DNA of 64,000 bases. Source: Steinernema hermaphroditum (lineage: Eukaryota; Nematoda; Chromadorea; Rhabditida; Steinernematidae). The stretch covers positions 13,362,092-13,426,091 of the forward strand of contig CM059623.1 of NCBI GenBank assembly GCA_030435675.1, in the 5' to 3' direction. Position numbers and translations under genes: made by a program. Below the pieces are notes generated by a model. It was not told the DNA's origin. It saw nothing but the letters and a program-made list of their open reading frames with translations, and made no database searches. Shown piece after piece: positions 1-14,200 of this stretch (position 1 is the stretch's first letter; the number at the start of each line of letters is the position of its first letter).

Positions 1-3000
1 TCCGTGCAAGCACGTCGACGACTACGGTAACAGAGACGGAACGGTTTCAGCTGGCACGCCAGGACGCCAGGACGTCGGGGAGCAGCCGGAAGAGTCCACT
101 CGGCAGGTCAGTGCAAATGCATGTGGTCAAGCAGTTAGTGGTGGTGGTCTTTGTTGATATCTTTGCAATATTTCTGTCCCAAATAAGTACCGAGTACCAA
201 GTCGGTTTTTTTATTTTTGTCACCGACCACATAAATTTGTTGGGCAGTTAACTAATTCAGTAATTCTGTCATGTACATTTTTGTGCAGGTTAGTTAATCC
301 AGTCCAGTCTAGCATTAGAATAAAAGAACCAATGTTTTAAGTTGGAATATTTGTGGAAATATTTCTTTCTCTTCTTCAATGAGTGCTGCGCACGGATTTT
401 TGCAAGAGTGTTGTACATTGGCTTCGCTTGGTACCTGTTCTTAATATCAATCTGATTTTCATTGCTTGCAGCTCAGTATGTATAGGTCATCATAATAGAT
501 ATCTGTCCTGTATGTTTTGCTTGTGTTTGGTATAGTGAACATTAAACTAAAATATCACTTTTACGTTCGTTGGATGCTTATTCACTTACTCATTTCACTT
601 ATTATTCTTTGACAGGAGCTTCGTAAACCACCGGAGAAATAAAAAGTAAAAATATCAATGTTCGGTTATATATGGCAGTCCGAACCCAGACGTTTGTCAT
701 CGGAGGACTTATCGAGCTCTGCTCGATACGCTTTAGGAATCTAGCCAAACACTCACTATTACATAAAAACGTTACGTTATTCGTTTTGTAGCTGCTCTAA
801 TTTCTGACCAATGACTTTGCAACTGTACAGCTCCTCGTACCGATTACACGTCACTTTCTTCTATCAAATTCGCACCCTTATCTCCGGTCCCTTTTCCAAT
901 TTTTTGATGTCATTTCTCACCTTCCGTCCACCGTCCAAACTCTTACTATTGACACAGTCATCGAGATAACTCCGCTGGCGTTGACTCACTCATTGACTCA
1001 TCCACACCGGCTACACACGAAAGACACACGATGTCGTCGCCGTCCGCTTGCACAATGCGACGAAATATTGCGAACTGCTTTTTCGACACACGGCGGAAGA
1101 CACGTGCGCCCACAGCAAAACACATTTCCGCACACGCACTGATCTAGGATCGGTCGACCGTCCTTGAGAAGCGATTTTGAAATCATTTCGACACGTTCCC
1201 AAAAGGTCAGCGGTGCACTCCGATGGACTTATCTCTAGCGGCGACGAAGACCAAAAGACTGTAGCGTCATGTAATTGGCCGACAGGTGAGAGGTGACGTG
1301 ATTTATTTGCAAAGCGTGTACTCGACCGAAGTGACGTAGTTTTTTTGGCGAGGATACAATGCCGCCGAGTGGACCGGAGTGAGTGATGACGTGTGCCATT
1401 GGGGAGAGTTATGTGGCAACCTGTTTGAGGTGACGAAATGACGGATGAGGTAAAAGTTAAGCGAATGTGCTTGACGGAAATAGACACAAAAATAACACGC
1501 GTGACGAGGTTGACATCAGCGTTTTGACTCACCTAACTGTAAAGGTTATGGCTAAGCGTCTAGTCGCCGAAAACATATGTAAAACATTCGCCATTGAGTG
1601 ACACTTTCGATGATGCGATCAAGATAAAATCAGACGGAACGGTGTAAACAGATGTGTTCTTTGCTTTGTGGAACTATCGACCCTTTGTTTCGTTCTTTCC
1701 TAGATCCATATCAAGGCCACATGTGCTTGTCTCAAGTGCGTCATCAATAAATAGAGTTCTCTGTTCTGTTAAAAGTGCTGACGAGGATTACATTTTTGAA
1801 GTTCGGCTTTCTATGATTTGCCCTACGCTCTCCAGAGGTGAACGAATTCTCATTCAATTCTCATGAGCATGAAGAGGCACAGTATCACATGGTATTCGGC
1901 CGCGTTGTCTTGGCCTCGGTGCAGAGCCCGACATCAAAGTTAAAGAGGATTATCTCCTTGATAACGACAGGAACCCAGAAGACCTCACCACTGGTTAAAA
2001 CGCATCTTCCGGAGCATAAATCTTCGTGATTTCGAGTTCAGAAGCCACCCCAACGTTCTAAGAATGAGAAGTTCAGTTTAGTCTTTAAAATTTACTGTCA
2101 TGCAACGCATTCATCTCATTCATGAAGGTCAATTTTATAACTTGTGTGGACATTAGAAAAGCGAAAAGTTTTCTTTTGCTCGTTAACGTTGTTTTTAACA
2201 AACAAAGAGGAATAGACACTTATGACATAGGGGTGTCATGAAGCGTGATGCCAAAAATGAACCATTATAGAGTTTCAAATATCACCAAATCGAATTTTTG
2301 GAACGTGTTATGGGCATTTCGTTGGTTAGAAGTACTTCCATTGCAACTTTTCCCCTGTGGCCTAGCGTACGCATCGAAAAGGTAATCGAATGTAGGAACT
2401 GAAATTTAGCGGTTTTAACATCTCAAAATTGTCAATATTTCCAGTCCTTGTCTGCAATGTATCCCTTATCTTCATGTTTTAAACGACTTCTACTCCAATC
2501 CCATTTTCGATCCCTTATAAACATTGAATGGTTTATTTCATGATATAACTTTGTTCCTGGTTAGCAAGATCCACATGTGAAACACCTGCATGTCGCGCGA
2601 AGGAGCTGTGATCTTTGTTTTCCTGGAAAAACAGTGACTCATTCTTCCTATTTCGAGCCACAAATAGGAAACAGAAAACAGATGTTACACAGCCTGCTGC
2701 ACCCATGGACGTCGCAATGCCACGTAACCAATTGCCTTCCTCATCCGAGCCAATTTTCACTTGTTTATTTTGGACAAGAACCTTTGATTTGTAAATACTT
2801 CTTTCACTGATTTAACGTATTATCTTTGCTCTGTAGTGTTTACAGAAAGTAAACCCCTTAATTCCTTCTTCTCGGCTCACTGCAAACAGCCGGTAACGAG
2901 GTCGCACCTGCTGTGCCCTCGCCCACTCTTTCGAGTCTTTGGTATCTGCGAGAAGTGCGCAACTCGTGTACTTTTCAAAAATTCGTCAACATCTGCCATC

Positions 3001-5255
3001 CACCTGAAAACACTTGTTCAACACTTATCGATTTTAGGCAGATGTCAAACACTCATACCAATTTCATTTGCACTATGCTGACAAGAAGTGAATATGTTGT
3101 GATTCTCTATGTGTTCACGTGTGTTCACTGGCCAACATTGTGCAATGTTTTTATACACGCAAGAATGACACTTTCGCGACACTTTCGGGCACACATTGCA
3201 CACAGATTTTCCTTTATAACAGCAGTCTATATACGCCACCTATTCCTTGATATGCCTTTACATCATGATCTATTTTTGAAAGGGGACGGTGACGAATCGC
3301 AAGCAGAAAACCCTATTTTTACAAAAGAAATCGAGTGATGGGGTTCTTCTCCAAACATAGAAGTCGTATTTTGCGCGTTTGCTCCAGAGTGACTCATTGT
3401 TCTTCATGAAATTTACTAACTTTATTCGGACAACTTAATTGAACTGAACTCAGGAAAGTAAATCTTATTTGGCAACAAAAATTGTGCTCTGCTGTGTTCT
3501 AATTCTTGATGGTTTTGGTAAACTATCATAAGCTATCATTAGTAAGCCATCATAACAGCCTGTATCGTAGTACTCTTTTCTTCAATATTCAGTAATGTAT
3601 CTATTCAAAAACAGGAATCAGTCATATGGCTCCGATCTTACCGAGCATATAGTCTTGAATCAGTGACTTAAGCTGTGCAAGGTTCTTTCCTGGACAAAAT
3701 CCTGCTAGTAGATTTACTGCCCTAATAATCGGTCCGTTCGTCCACTCACTCGAACCTAAGATCCGGGAAAGAGATGAGCATAGATGGGGTATAGAATGAG
3801 GAACAAACTGCGTGAGTGGGCCGTTACACTTGGCACAATGAGCGCCCCGGCTCCCAGAAGGAAGTCAATACATCAATTTTGTCGATAGATACCAATCTGA
3901 CGTATTAAATGTTTACCTCTTTTGGAATATTTAATTGCATCAGCAATGGAAGGTGTGATTTCTGTGCTTGGTGTGATTGAGCCAGAACCTCGAAAAGAGT
4001 TGTAACGACAGGGACCACTACTAAAGGGATATCCCCATCACTATTCGAATATAATTACCGAATGCTATGATTCTTTACTAGTTAGATCCGTGTTTTAGCC
4101 ATTGAAGCAGACAAGTAGGCAAGTAAGTGTATATAAACATATGTATATGAACATGGTTCCCCAGCCTCACCGTTGTCCGTTCCAGCATGCATCACCCCGT
4201 TTGACGTGTAACACATGGGATCGGACCATTGGCTTTCTTCTGATTCCTTATTGGATCTTGGAAAACAATGCACGCCTCGTGTGTGACTTCCACTCCTGTA
4301 TTGATCATCAAAAATTAGCACTAAAGAAGAAGTTCATCATAGATCACGACAGGCATCCACCCTCGCAAATTACCATAAACAGCGAAATAATCTTCTCATC
4401 CTGGCTGCAGTGATCACATGCAATTCAAATAGGTTCAGATGCACGTCTAAAATTTGAACTTTTGTTTACCGTCAGCACATGCTGCAATATACATAATGCA
4501 TTTAAGCAATTCGAGGTCAAATGACCACCTGAAATCTCGACATTTTCTCTTTGTGGAAGACCGTACGTAGTGATCACTCACTCCGTTCTCATACGAATCA
4601 TTCATTCCTTGGTGACCATAGATCGTGTTGCACACACTGAATCAGTTACATTATCGTTACAGCGCCGTATAGTGGTTCTTTTCTGGACAGAATTTAGCTA
4701 CTAACCCTGTTGCAGACCTGCAACCCTTGATTCTTTGGTTCGATTTCTAGGGACCCTTTCAGAGAAAACTGCTTTAAACCAAAGATCAGTGCAGACGAAA
4801 TCGTCCTCGCTCGCAGTACCGGAACCTGTTAGGACATTTTCGGATGCCATAGTGACGTGATGCTCCAAATCCGATCCCACGCGGTCCGATTTGATCCTCT
4901 CTACTACGCCATAATTACCCTGCTATTGCACTAAACCTCCGGGATTACCTGTCCTCCCACGTTATCCCCCTCAAAGCGCACCCCTTCTCGTGGGCGGCGC
5001 TACCCCTCCGAATCCTAAAACTGGGCGGCCCTCCGCCAAACCTCTCCCTCGACAGACCGGCGCGGGAACCTGATAAGCGGCTTAAGTACATAAACACACA
5101 GATCGCCACGGCGGTGGCCCCATTGAACGGCAAGTGCCCGCGTCGCGCGCTCGCTTATCACAGTTCTGTGTGAGAGGCGAACCGTCGCCGCACGTCCCAC
5201 GTAAGCAATTAGCAGCAGCAAGCAGCAGCAAAAGAAGAGACGAAGACTCCGCCTG
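1..5255. other. No recognisable gene; 5' flank of tir-1
   Basis: I see no open frame here with family motifs, a convincing splice structure or protein-like composition. The longest frame (173 codons, minus, 1011-1532) has none of these. A short stretch at about 3832-3863 (ggcacaatgagcgccccggc and following) matches the interior of the dispersed repeat family A found at 23905, 32213 and 43390, so it is a small repeat fragment. The last 300 bases (about 4930-5255) are richer in GC and CpG than the rest and probably hold the promoter and 5' leader of tir-1. Upstream alternative exons of tir-1 cannot be excluded. Confidence 0.5.
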
Positions 5256-8200
5256 ATGTCCTGCGATTCCGCACCAGCTGAGATCATGTGTCTGCGCTTC
5301 GACAGCGGTGGAGGCGTCGCCGCAGGCGTCGGCGACGGCGACGAGTTCTATCGACTGCCCAGCAAGTGCGTTCCGTTTTCGCTTCTTCTTCCTCGTCTTG
5401 ACGTTCCCCTGGCTTCAAGCCACATCGACTGATTGTTGACTCAAACGCATTTTGACTTCTTTGTCTCCGTGTGTGTGGGTCTGTGTCCGAAGGAATGCGA
5501 TCGATTTTTTTCATAGACGTTTGCTGAACGGGAAGGTGAACTGAGCGATTTGGGTTGCGCTTTTGCAAATCTGTCGCCGAGGGCGCGACGTTCGCCGAAT
5601 GTCTCTAACGGGCGTTGAATTGTGACCTTTGACCCGAGTCGATATGTGTTCCCAGTTGACTGTGGACAACACCATTATTCAGATACAATTTCTGTTGAAT
5701 CAACTCACGTTTGGATTCGCTACATTTTTGCGTCCGTGATCTTTATAAGTAGATAAGAGCCCTTCGCAGGGTAGACCCTTTTCTTTTGGATGAACTTATC
5801 TTTGTGCCGACAATCGTTGTTTATCAGATCTTTTATGATCCATGTTCTTCGTCCAGAACCATGATCTATTCGTACTTCATAGATTTTACGCTTTTTCTGA
5901 CGTCGAATGTCGAAATGTTTTATTTTTTACAAATTAATGATCGGGCTTATTTAAATTAATACATTGGGCTTATTTGTTTTTGTACGATACATAGATGAAA
6001 TGATGCATTTCAAAGGGTGGAAGACAATCCCTTTTTAACTAATAAAATCTATTGCCATAAATCAGGAGAGCAAGCGAACGCTGCCTACGACAGCTACAGT
6101 TTCTTACGAAGGTCAATTTTTGTCTACAAGTCCAGTGCGAACCAAATACCAAAACAACATCAGAAGTAAAATCGTTAAACGTTAGACGCTAAACTTTTGA
6201 GCTAATAGTTCTGGAGTCCATTTACGGACGTACAATCTATTACGAAGTGTAATTTTTGCATGTTGAGTGTAGATCGCATACCAAAACAACACAAAGGAAG
6301 CATTTATTACTATTCATTCATTATGAGCTTTTTAATTTTTTATGCTCAATGTTATGGAGTCCATTTAAGGTAGAACTCTTGAGGAGAAGTAAATTTTTGC
6401 ATACTTGTCACGATGCATATCACTGGCTTAAATGCCTAACTACAACGAGTCGTAACTAATCGCGAAAAGTAAACGGGACTATGATATCCGACCCAGTTCG
6501 CTTCTGAATTGTCCATAGTTTGTGAGTCAGATATGGTCCATGGAACCTCCCCTTTCAGTAATTCATAGATAGAGCAAAACCAGCAAAAACCTAAAACGCA
6601 AACATTTATTATTATTCATGTATTATACGCTTTTCAGTTTTCGGACTTAAACTTTTGAGCTCATTTCTATGGAGTCCATCTAAGGTAGGTACCTTGGAGA
6701 GAAGTAGATTTTTGGATACTTTGATCGATCTATATCAGCTCACTGACTAAAATTCCTTCTGCCCACCTAATCATACCTATTGGAAAATAGGTTCAAAGGG
6801 CTAGCCTGTTCTATCCAGTTCTATCCGAATTTTCTGTAGTTTGTGATTCAGATATGATCTTTGGGATCTCTCCTTTAAGTCATTTACTGTACTGTTCTCC
6901 GAAGACTAGTGTTGTTTCAAAAGTAAGCTTCATTAACGAAAGCACACACTACGGAAAAACGGTCTTTGATGAGAAAAGAACATTGAAACTTTCATATCAG
7001 CTGTTTTTGCACATTGTGGGTTGGCCACAAAAGCCTTCTCCATCACGAGATCCTTATCTGTTTTGATTTAATGACATCTTCTCGAAAAATACTGTTTCTT
7101 GATCATAAATATATTTGTGTCTCGGTACAAGTCACTTCGTGCTCTGGTCGATGACCTTCTACGAATCACAAATAATTCCAAACCGCGAATCAGTTTAGTG
7201 CTCCGTTTTTCGTGCATGTAAAATGAGTGGAAAACCCAATGGAATTCCTTGGATAACTTTGAAGCATTCTCACTCTCTTTGCGTACAATACTTTGTGGTA
7301 TCATGCATCAAAATATGGTTGCTCATTGACAGGAAATGGTTGTGTCAACACCACCGATTTCCGGAAGAAGAAGACATTTTGTCGTCATTTACAAAATGGC
7401 TCCTTTTCTACGTAGGTTCATGGTGCAATCAACCACTTTTCCGCTGATCACATTTCCTTCGGTTGGACGCCAAACCGACTACGGTTTGTTTTGAAAAACG
7501 ATCTTTGTGATAAAAAGAACATTGAAACTCTCATATTTACTATTTTGTTACGTTTTTCACATTACGACAAAAACAGTTCTACGTCACACGGATCGTTATC
7601 TCTTGTGGTTCACCCGCACTCGGCAAAAAAAATACAGTATACTGTTTACATTTTCTGTAATCGACGACATTTTCTGTGTTTGCTTTGCTTCGAGATCAAG
7701 AAGCTATCAGTCTCTTAATTGCGATGCTTTTGCTACGGTCAGCGAAGGTCTTCCTTCTATTACGGCGATATTTCTACAGGTGACCAACACATTTTTTTAA
7801 TAATTATTTTTGACTATCGGAGTTCTAAATGAAGCTAGTCTGTAAGAATAGATATACCCAATGATTCCGACTCAGTGAAAGAGAGGGTAATTGCGACTGT
7901 TCGTGAGGAGAGGCACTGCAAAGAAAGCATATGTTATGTTATTGTGTTATTTATAGATAACTTGTTTTCAGTTTTTATTTACAGCCATGCTAGCCTAGTA
8001 ATTTTTTCCCGTTTTCTTTTTATTTTTTAGCAACATCTGTTTGAATATCCATTTAGGTACAGTAGGTCATAGGCACGCGAGAGTACCAAACGCATCGGCT
8101 GCTGTGTATATTGATACAAAACAGGTAAAACAGAGATAATTGCAACTGTTCGTGAGGGGCGCTGAAAACCAGGCATGCCTTTCTCTCTGTTCGTCTACGC

Positions 8201-11200
8201 TCTCTCCGCACCACTCGTCACGAACTGTTATAATTAATTTATCGCAGAAACTTTATCGTATAATTTGTCTAGATACACACGATACAGCGAAATTAGCTTC
8301 CGATATTGCTGCCAATGAGTGTGGTAAAAAACTTAAACACTATTCACGTAAAACTGCAAGGTTTCTCATTCTTCTTCTAGTTATTTTTGTACTTCGATTA
8401 CCTTTTCTGGTTTGTTTAGGACGACCCAATTGCTTACTAGATTGCAGTTTCTTTTGTTGCCGATTGATAGCAACTGGCTTGACAGATTCGGATAGAAAGT
8501 GGTGTATTTGAAAAGACTGAAACTCATAAAAACAAGGCAGAGCGAATTCATAATTATTTCCTTTAAGAAGGAAGCTGACAATAGCCATTAATTACAATCC
8601 TCTGTTTTTCGTCTCGTTTCCTTATTCATTTTGCTCCCTTTCACATCCCTGAACTCATCTTCTCCATTTCGTAAAGACTCCATTTTGTAGGACCGACGAC
8701 TTGTGGCTCGAGCTGGACGACGAGTTCGACACGGAACTCTGCGTCCCCCCGGACACGTCCCCGCGGAATCCTATGGCTCCAACGATCAGTTTGCCACCGC
8801 CTCTACGCGAAAACGGAGACATGGCGAAGGTGAGCTTCACGCGTTCCATGTCTTCCGGATCGTAATCGCGCTGTACTTTAACCTCACATGGAACGGTATC
8901 GCTTTACAGCTCTCCCATCCACAATTACAGTTCCGTTTCGGGACGATTCAGCCGCTAAGTACCTACGTAATAGAGGCATTATTTTGCGATTCGGAATGTT
9001 ATGAAGGTCAAATGACAGTTGTGTACGGGCGCGCCGGGAATCAGTTGGCGTAATTTGAAGCTTTTCGACATATGTGACGCACACATGATTTCCGGATTTG
9101 AGTAGACTATATAAGTTCAGGATCCTGAACGCAGCGGTGCCCCAAAACTTCTCGAGTTTCTCGCTTTCCGAAACGAAATTCTCAAATTGGACAGTACGAG
9201 TTTCTTTATGAAAAGGGTATCTATTGTTTAAATAGCCCGTGTCATTAAGATAAAAAATTGACACATTTGAAGCATATTAGCTTCCCAAAAGTACGGGATT
9301 CATACCCTAAGGACAGGAGCTTTACGCGTTACAGTTTCCCAAAGTACAAGACAGGTAAATGACCATCTTCCGGCAATTATTCGCATAAAAGCTTCCATCC
9401 ACGATCCCTTTGCCCTTGAAACATCCTCCACCGCCCACCCTCTCGTCTCCTTATCATGCCGTCTTGACGCAAACGCGTTGTTTTCTCATCCTAAACGACG
9501 AGTCACTAATCCTCTTTTACCACCCGCAGATTAACTCCCCTCCCCTCCTTTGAGTGTTCGCCTAATAGCGCCGACAATCGGAAGTATCAAAAAGTGAAAG
9601 TAAAAGTCCGTCACTTGTTGACTCGTTTTTGTTTTCCTCCGGACCGACCGAAGAAAGCGACGCGCAGCACAAATCGAAGACGGACTCGTTTTGGCGCGCG
9701 CGCGCACAAGCGGCGACATTTCGACAAATTTGCTGGGGAGGAGTCGCGGACTCTCCGGAGGCACGCCCCTCCAGCAACCCTTGCCTGCCGTAAGGGTTAA
9801 TCCGCGCGTAATTGCCTGCCTGTCCGTCACCCCACTCCGCCAGTCGCACTTCACCAGCCTTACAAAGTCGCCATGATTTGTGCTCTTGTTCAGAGTCCAA
9901 TTGCCGAGAAGCCGCCCATCGCCACAATGTCCTCTGGAGGGGTCGGCGTGACCCCACAGCTTCACCATCACAACTCACTATCCGCACATGGCGGTCAGTC
10001 GAATTGCTGCATATCGCCCTCCTCCTCGACGTCCGTGATCTCGTCCGGCAACCGGAGCCTCTCCGCCGGCGGCCTCAAGATCCCTCCCCTCAAGTCGCCG
10101 ACGACTTTTCGGAAACAGGCGACCATCGAGGAGAACCCGAGCCTGTCGCCGTCGCCGACGAACTCCCTCACGCTGTCGCCGTCGCAGCTGCGCCTCGACT
10201 TGCAACAGCAGAATTCACCGTCGATCCAGAACGGTTCCGCCAAGTCGCCCACCACCAACGGAAGGTGCAACGGCATCAGCGACTCACAACACCAACACGT
10301 AAGTTCTCTCGTCCGATCGTAATCTAACAGTTTTTTGGACTTTGTTTTGTTTAACAGTCTAGTTGACTTGATCGCCGGTGAGATAGGGAGGGGAGGAACA
10401 GCTGCTGCTGAACGCTGATCTTTGTGGCTCGCAAATACATGATGTAAGAAGACCAAAATTTATGTTGTGAAGTCTCAGGCACGTGGGGAACAGTTGGGTG
10501 GGACGGAATGAGGAAGGGGAATGTGAACACAGCAGACGTATAGTGTGGAAAATTCAGGAAAAAACGATGTTACCGACAAATAAGTAACGCAGCTGTTTCC
10601 CTAATTGGTTAAGGAACACTGCAACCTATCACTCGAGGTGCACCCTTTCGGCGGTTGAAGTTATAGACTGTTCTGCTGAAATACGGCCTAGGTGTAAGGG
10701 ACTATTCATTAAGCTAACACCGATACACTTAAGAATAGCAACAGTACTTTTAGAACACGACCATTTTTAGCTAAAAGGTCAATTTGAGTCATGGACAAAT
10801 CGTGTTAGCATTAATTCATTGTATGCAGTCCAATGTGGTGACCAAGACCGAGGATTTCCAGCGCACATAAATGACCTGGAATTTGAAAATCTGGAGTAGG
10901 ACAAGCTTCAAAAACTGATGAATTTCACCAGTTCCTCCTAGAGACATTCAGCTAGGATGCTGATCGGAATCGGTAGGCGAGAAAATCGCTTAATCGACGC
11001 TATTGAATGCACACCTTTGTTCATGAATGGGCTATTTGTTTAATCCTTCCTAATCCAAGGAAATTTTCGGCTCGGACGCCAAATGACGTGCAATACAAAG
11101 ATCGTTTTGTGAAATTTTTTGCACATCTTAAGCATATGCAAGCACTTCCTATTGCAGATATCAAATGGAGAAGTGCGCCTGCAACAGTCGCTCTCCACTC

Positions 11201-14200
11201 CCTGTCCAACTGCCCCAGCTCCCGTGGTCCATCGGAAGGAGTCCGAGTATCGTCGCTTCAAAAGCGAAGGCTCCACGGGAGGACCTTGTTCGCTGCCGGC
11301 TTCTGAGATGGACGTCGCCATCGACGATCTCTCACCCATAGCCGACCCAAACACTTCACCGCATCGGTTGAATATTTTCCAGGTAGGACTCTATGCTCAT
11401 GGTTACATTCGTTATTTTGTGGAAACCGCGCCATTAGATACTGTTTTCCTCCACTCCGAGAAACATCCTTTTTTAAAAACGTACACACGGAAATTTCATC
11501 ATCTGTGACGGGGCATCAGGGCTGATCTTTGGTTTTTTCTTGCTTCTCTAGCCATTAGATTTGAACCTGTTTTATGCGATGTTCGGAAGTGCCGAATTAA
11601 GTGGTCAAATTCGACATTCACCATTCGGCACTGGTGCATACTCTCTAATTAACTGACATTTACCAAATAACTACGTTCCTGAAGCGCCTGATCTGGATTG
11701 TATCAAAAAATCTATCCATCAAGCTTGTTCACCTCTAGCCGCCTGATAGCAAATTTCATAGTTCACTTACTGAAAGTGCAAAAAATTATGTTGCGAAATA
11801 GATTGGCCGGAAGTGTATTCTGTAGCTGCAAACTAGTGCAGGAGGAGACCATTTGTACCACCATTTTTGATTGTGCAAAAGATTGAGGACTGTCACGTTC
11901 ACAACAAAATACAAAAAATACAAAAACAGGCTACTTTCTGATCAATTGATTTTCGGACGTTTGTCAATGAGCACTTAACAAGGGCGGACACTTGTTAGCA
12001 TACTGCGTTGTTAATTAGGAACGATTTCGGATGAACTCGGAACCGGTTCTTTCAGCTATATATGCGAATCGAATTGGAAAGTTCAATCATTGTTGGCCGG
12101 AGACGAACTTTGTTCCTCTCGTTTTGTTCTTGTCAGCTCGGTTAAGATGGAATTTTTGTGCTTCGGTGTATGTTGGGTCGTTTTTCGACCACTTTATAGG
12201 ACAGATTTCTAACCCTATAAGTTAACTTGGGACCATTTTTTAGCATTAAAAAAATTGTGACAAATGGAGCAACGACAAAATGGCATTTTCTTCTGACTTC
12301 AATAGTCTATAGTTAAGCTTCTTTGATATGTTGCTCATTCGAAATCGTGACATATCTTATGTTACGACGAAAATGATCAGGAACTTTCGTCACATGAACG
12401 CCTAGGAATCGATTGATTACTCGCCAGGCTGCGTCACAAACTGGCGTAATGTCTATCTTTAAAACAATCAGTTCTCATCTGACTTGGTCGATCTTGTGAT
12501 AGGAACCTCATTCTGTCAATTACCATACTCAGATTCTGGTTAGGTTCAGAGCTGATATCTTAATGTATTCTGTTCGCCCTTCTTGTAACACAGTCAATGT
12601 TTTGATCGATTTTTGGTGATTCGCAGTAATTTGCTTAGTTGGTCCAAAAAGTTTGTTTTCGATTAGAGAGCTTGGTCTCTTTATCTTTAAAACACTCAGT
12701 TCTCATCTGACTTGGTCGATCTTGTGATAGCTCTGGTCCTCAGTCTGTGTGCTATTACCATCGGCGTTACTTTCACAGCTCTTATTTTAATGTATTTTTG
12801 GTCTCCGTAATTGTCGGTAATTCTAGCACGGTTTGTTTTTGGTCCGAGAAGGTCGTCATTATTACTATTAATTATTAAGATCGTGACCTGTACCATGTCT
12901 CAACCCTGACCTATATCATATCCACTGACCATAAACGAATTTTTTAATGACAATTGGTAGTTATCTCTTTTGTTGATTAGCATTCTAGTATATTTCTCAC
13001 TCTAAATCTTGTTATAATCCTAACACATTCAATATTTAAGATCGATTTTTGGCTAACCGTAGTAATTGGCTTACATCAGGTAGTCGAAAAAGTTTGTTTT
13101 TCATCTCAGAACTGAGTTTCTATTACATTCTGATTACGATCGTCTTGACCTGAATCATGTTCACTGAGTGTAAACGAATTTTTACAACACGATCCATAGT
13201 GATCAACGATAGCGACCAGGCTTTTGTTGATCGACTTCTAAGTTCTAGAAGCGCTAATTAGATGTCTGGAACGCAAAGTGCTGATTTCTGTCCTCGTTGC
13301 TCTATGAGCCTGCCGCAACCGGCTCTACTTCCGTTTTCGATGTGTAAGTAAACAATCCGACCATCGCCACAATCACAAAACAAAATTAGTCCAGCCGAAC
13401 TGAACGACGCTCTTTGTAGGACGGCGTCACCGGCGGTCCGCTGACGAAACACTCGCACACCGAACAGGTGATGATGATGCACACGCTGAAGACGAAGCTG
13501 CAAAAGTACCAGACGTTCATCGACAAAGCCTTCCAGAACATTCAGCACGGCGACAACGAGCAAATCGTCGAGGTGAGCGCGCAAGTCGTCGTTGTGATCG
13601 TTGTGGCGCCTTCTTGGGGGTTACGGCACACGCACGCGCATGTTCCAAGTGTTGTCGCTCACCGGTTATCTGTGCTTCTAGAACAAACTCGTTCAGGGCT
13701 GCACGATTGTGGCCAAGGTGATGACCAAAGCGTGGATGTTCCCGAAGATCTCGCACGACCTCTCCTACGCCCTCTGCGACTACATCAGAGATCAGGGATT
13801 CTTTGACATCCTCATCAAGCAGTTCGTTAATCCGGTGACCTGCGAAACGGGTAAGCATTTATGTTGTGACATGTAAAACAGATGATAAGTACGAGATGAC
13901 TATAAGCAATGGAAGAGTCTCTCTGGGGTCATGAAGTCACCTTGCTATCTTCAACCTTTGCCCTTTCTGTGAATAGAAATCGTAGTCAAACACCTGATCG
14001 ACATGTGTATGATTTAAGCGCGTATAATCGCAGTGCAAACAAAATGACAGTCGACTGGTAAAAGTCGGACGTTCGGTCAGGCGTACAATTTGAATGAGAT
14101 TTCAGAGGTGTGTAAGTGTTTCGATGATTAATTCCATTTCTGAAAGCTCTGTCATGTCAGCAAACCGATATTGTGATTCTAGAGGTCAGGAGAGCATTTA

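Noticed and set aside
1011..1532. 173-codon minus frame as a gene
   Set aside because: No motif, no splice context, Ser/Arg-rich chance-like composition, and an overlapping frame on the same strand.
9531..9987. Minus frames of 141-146 codons opposite tir-1 exon 3
   Set aside because: They are shadows of, and partly upstream of, the coding exon at 9894-10298; no motif.
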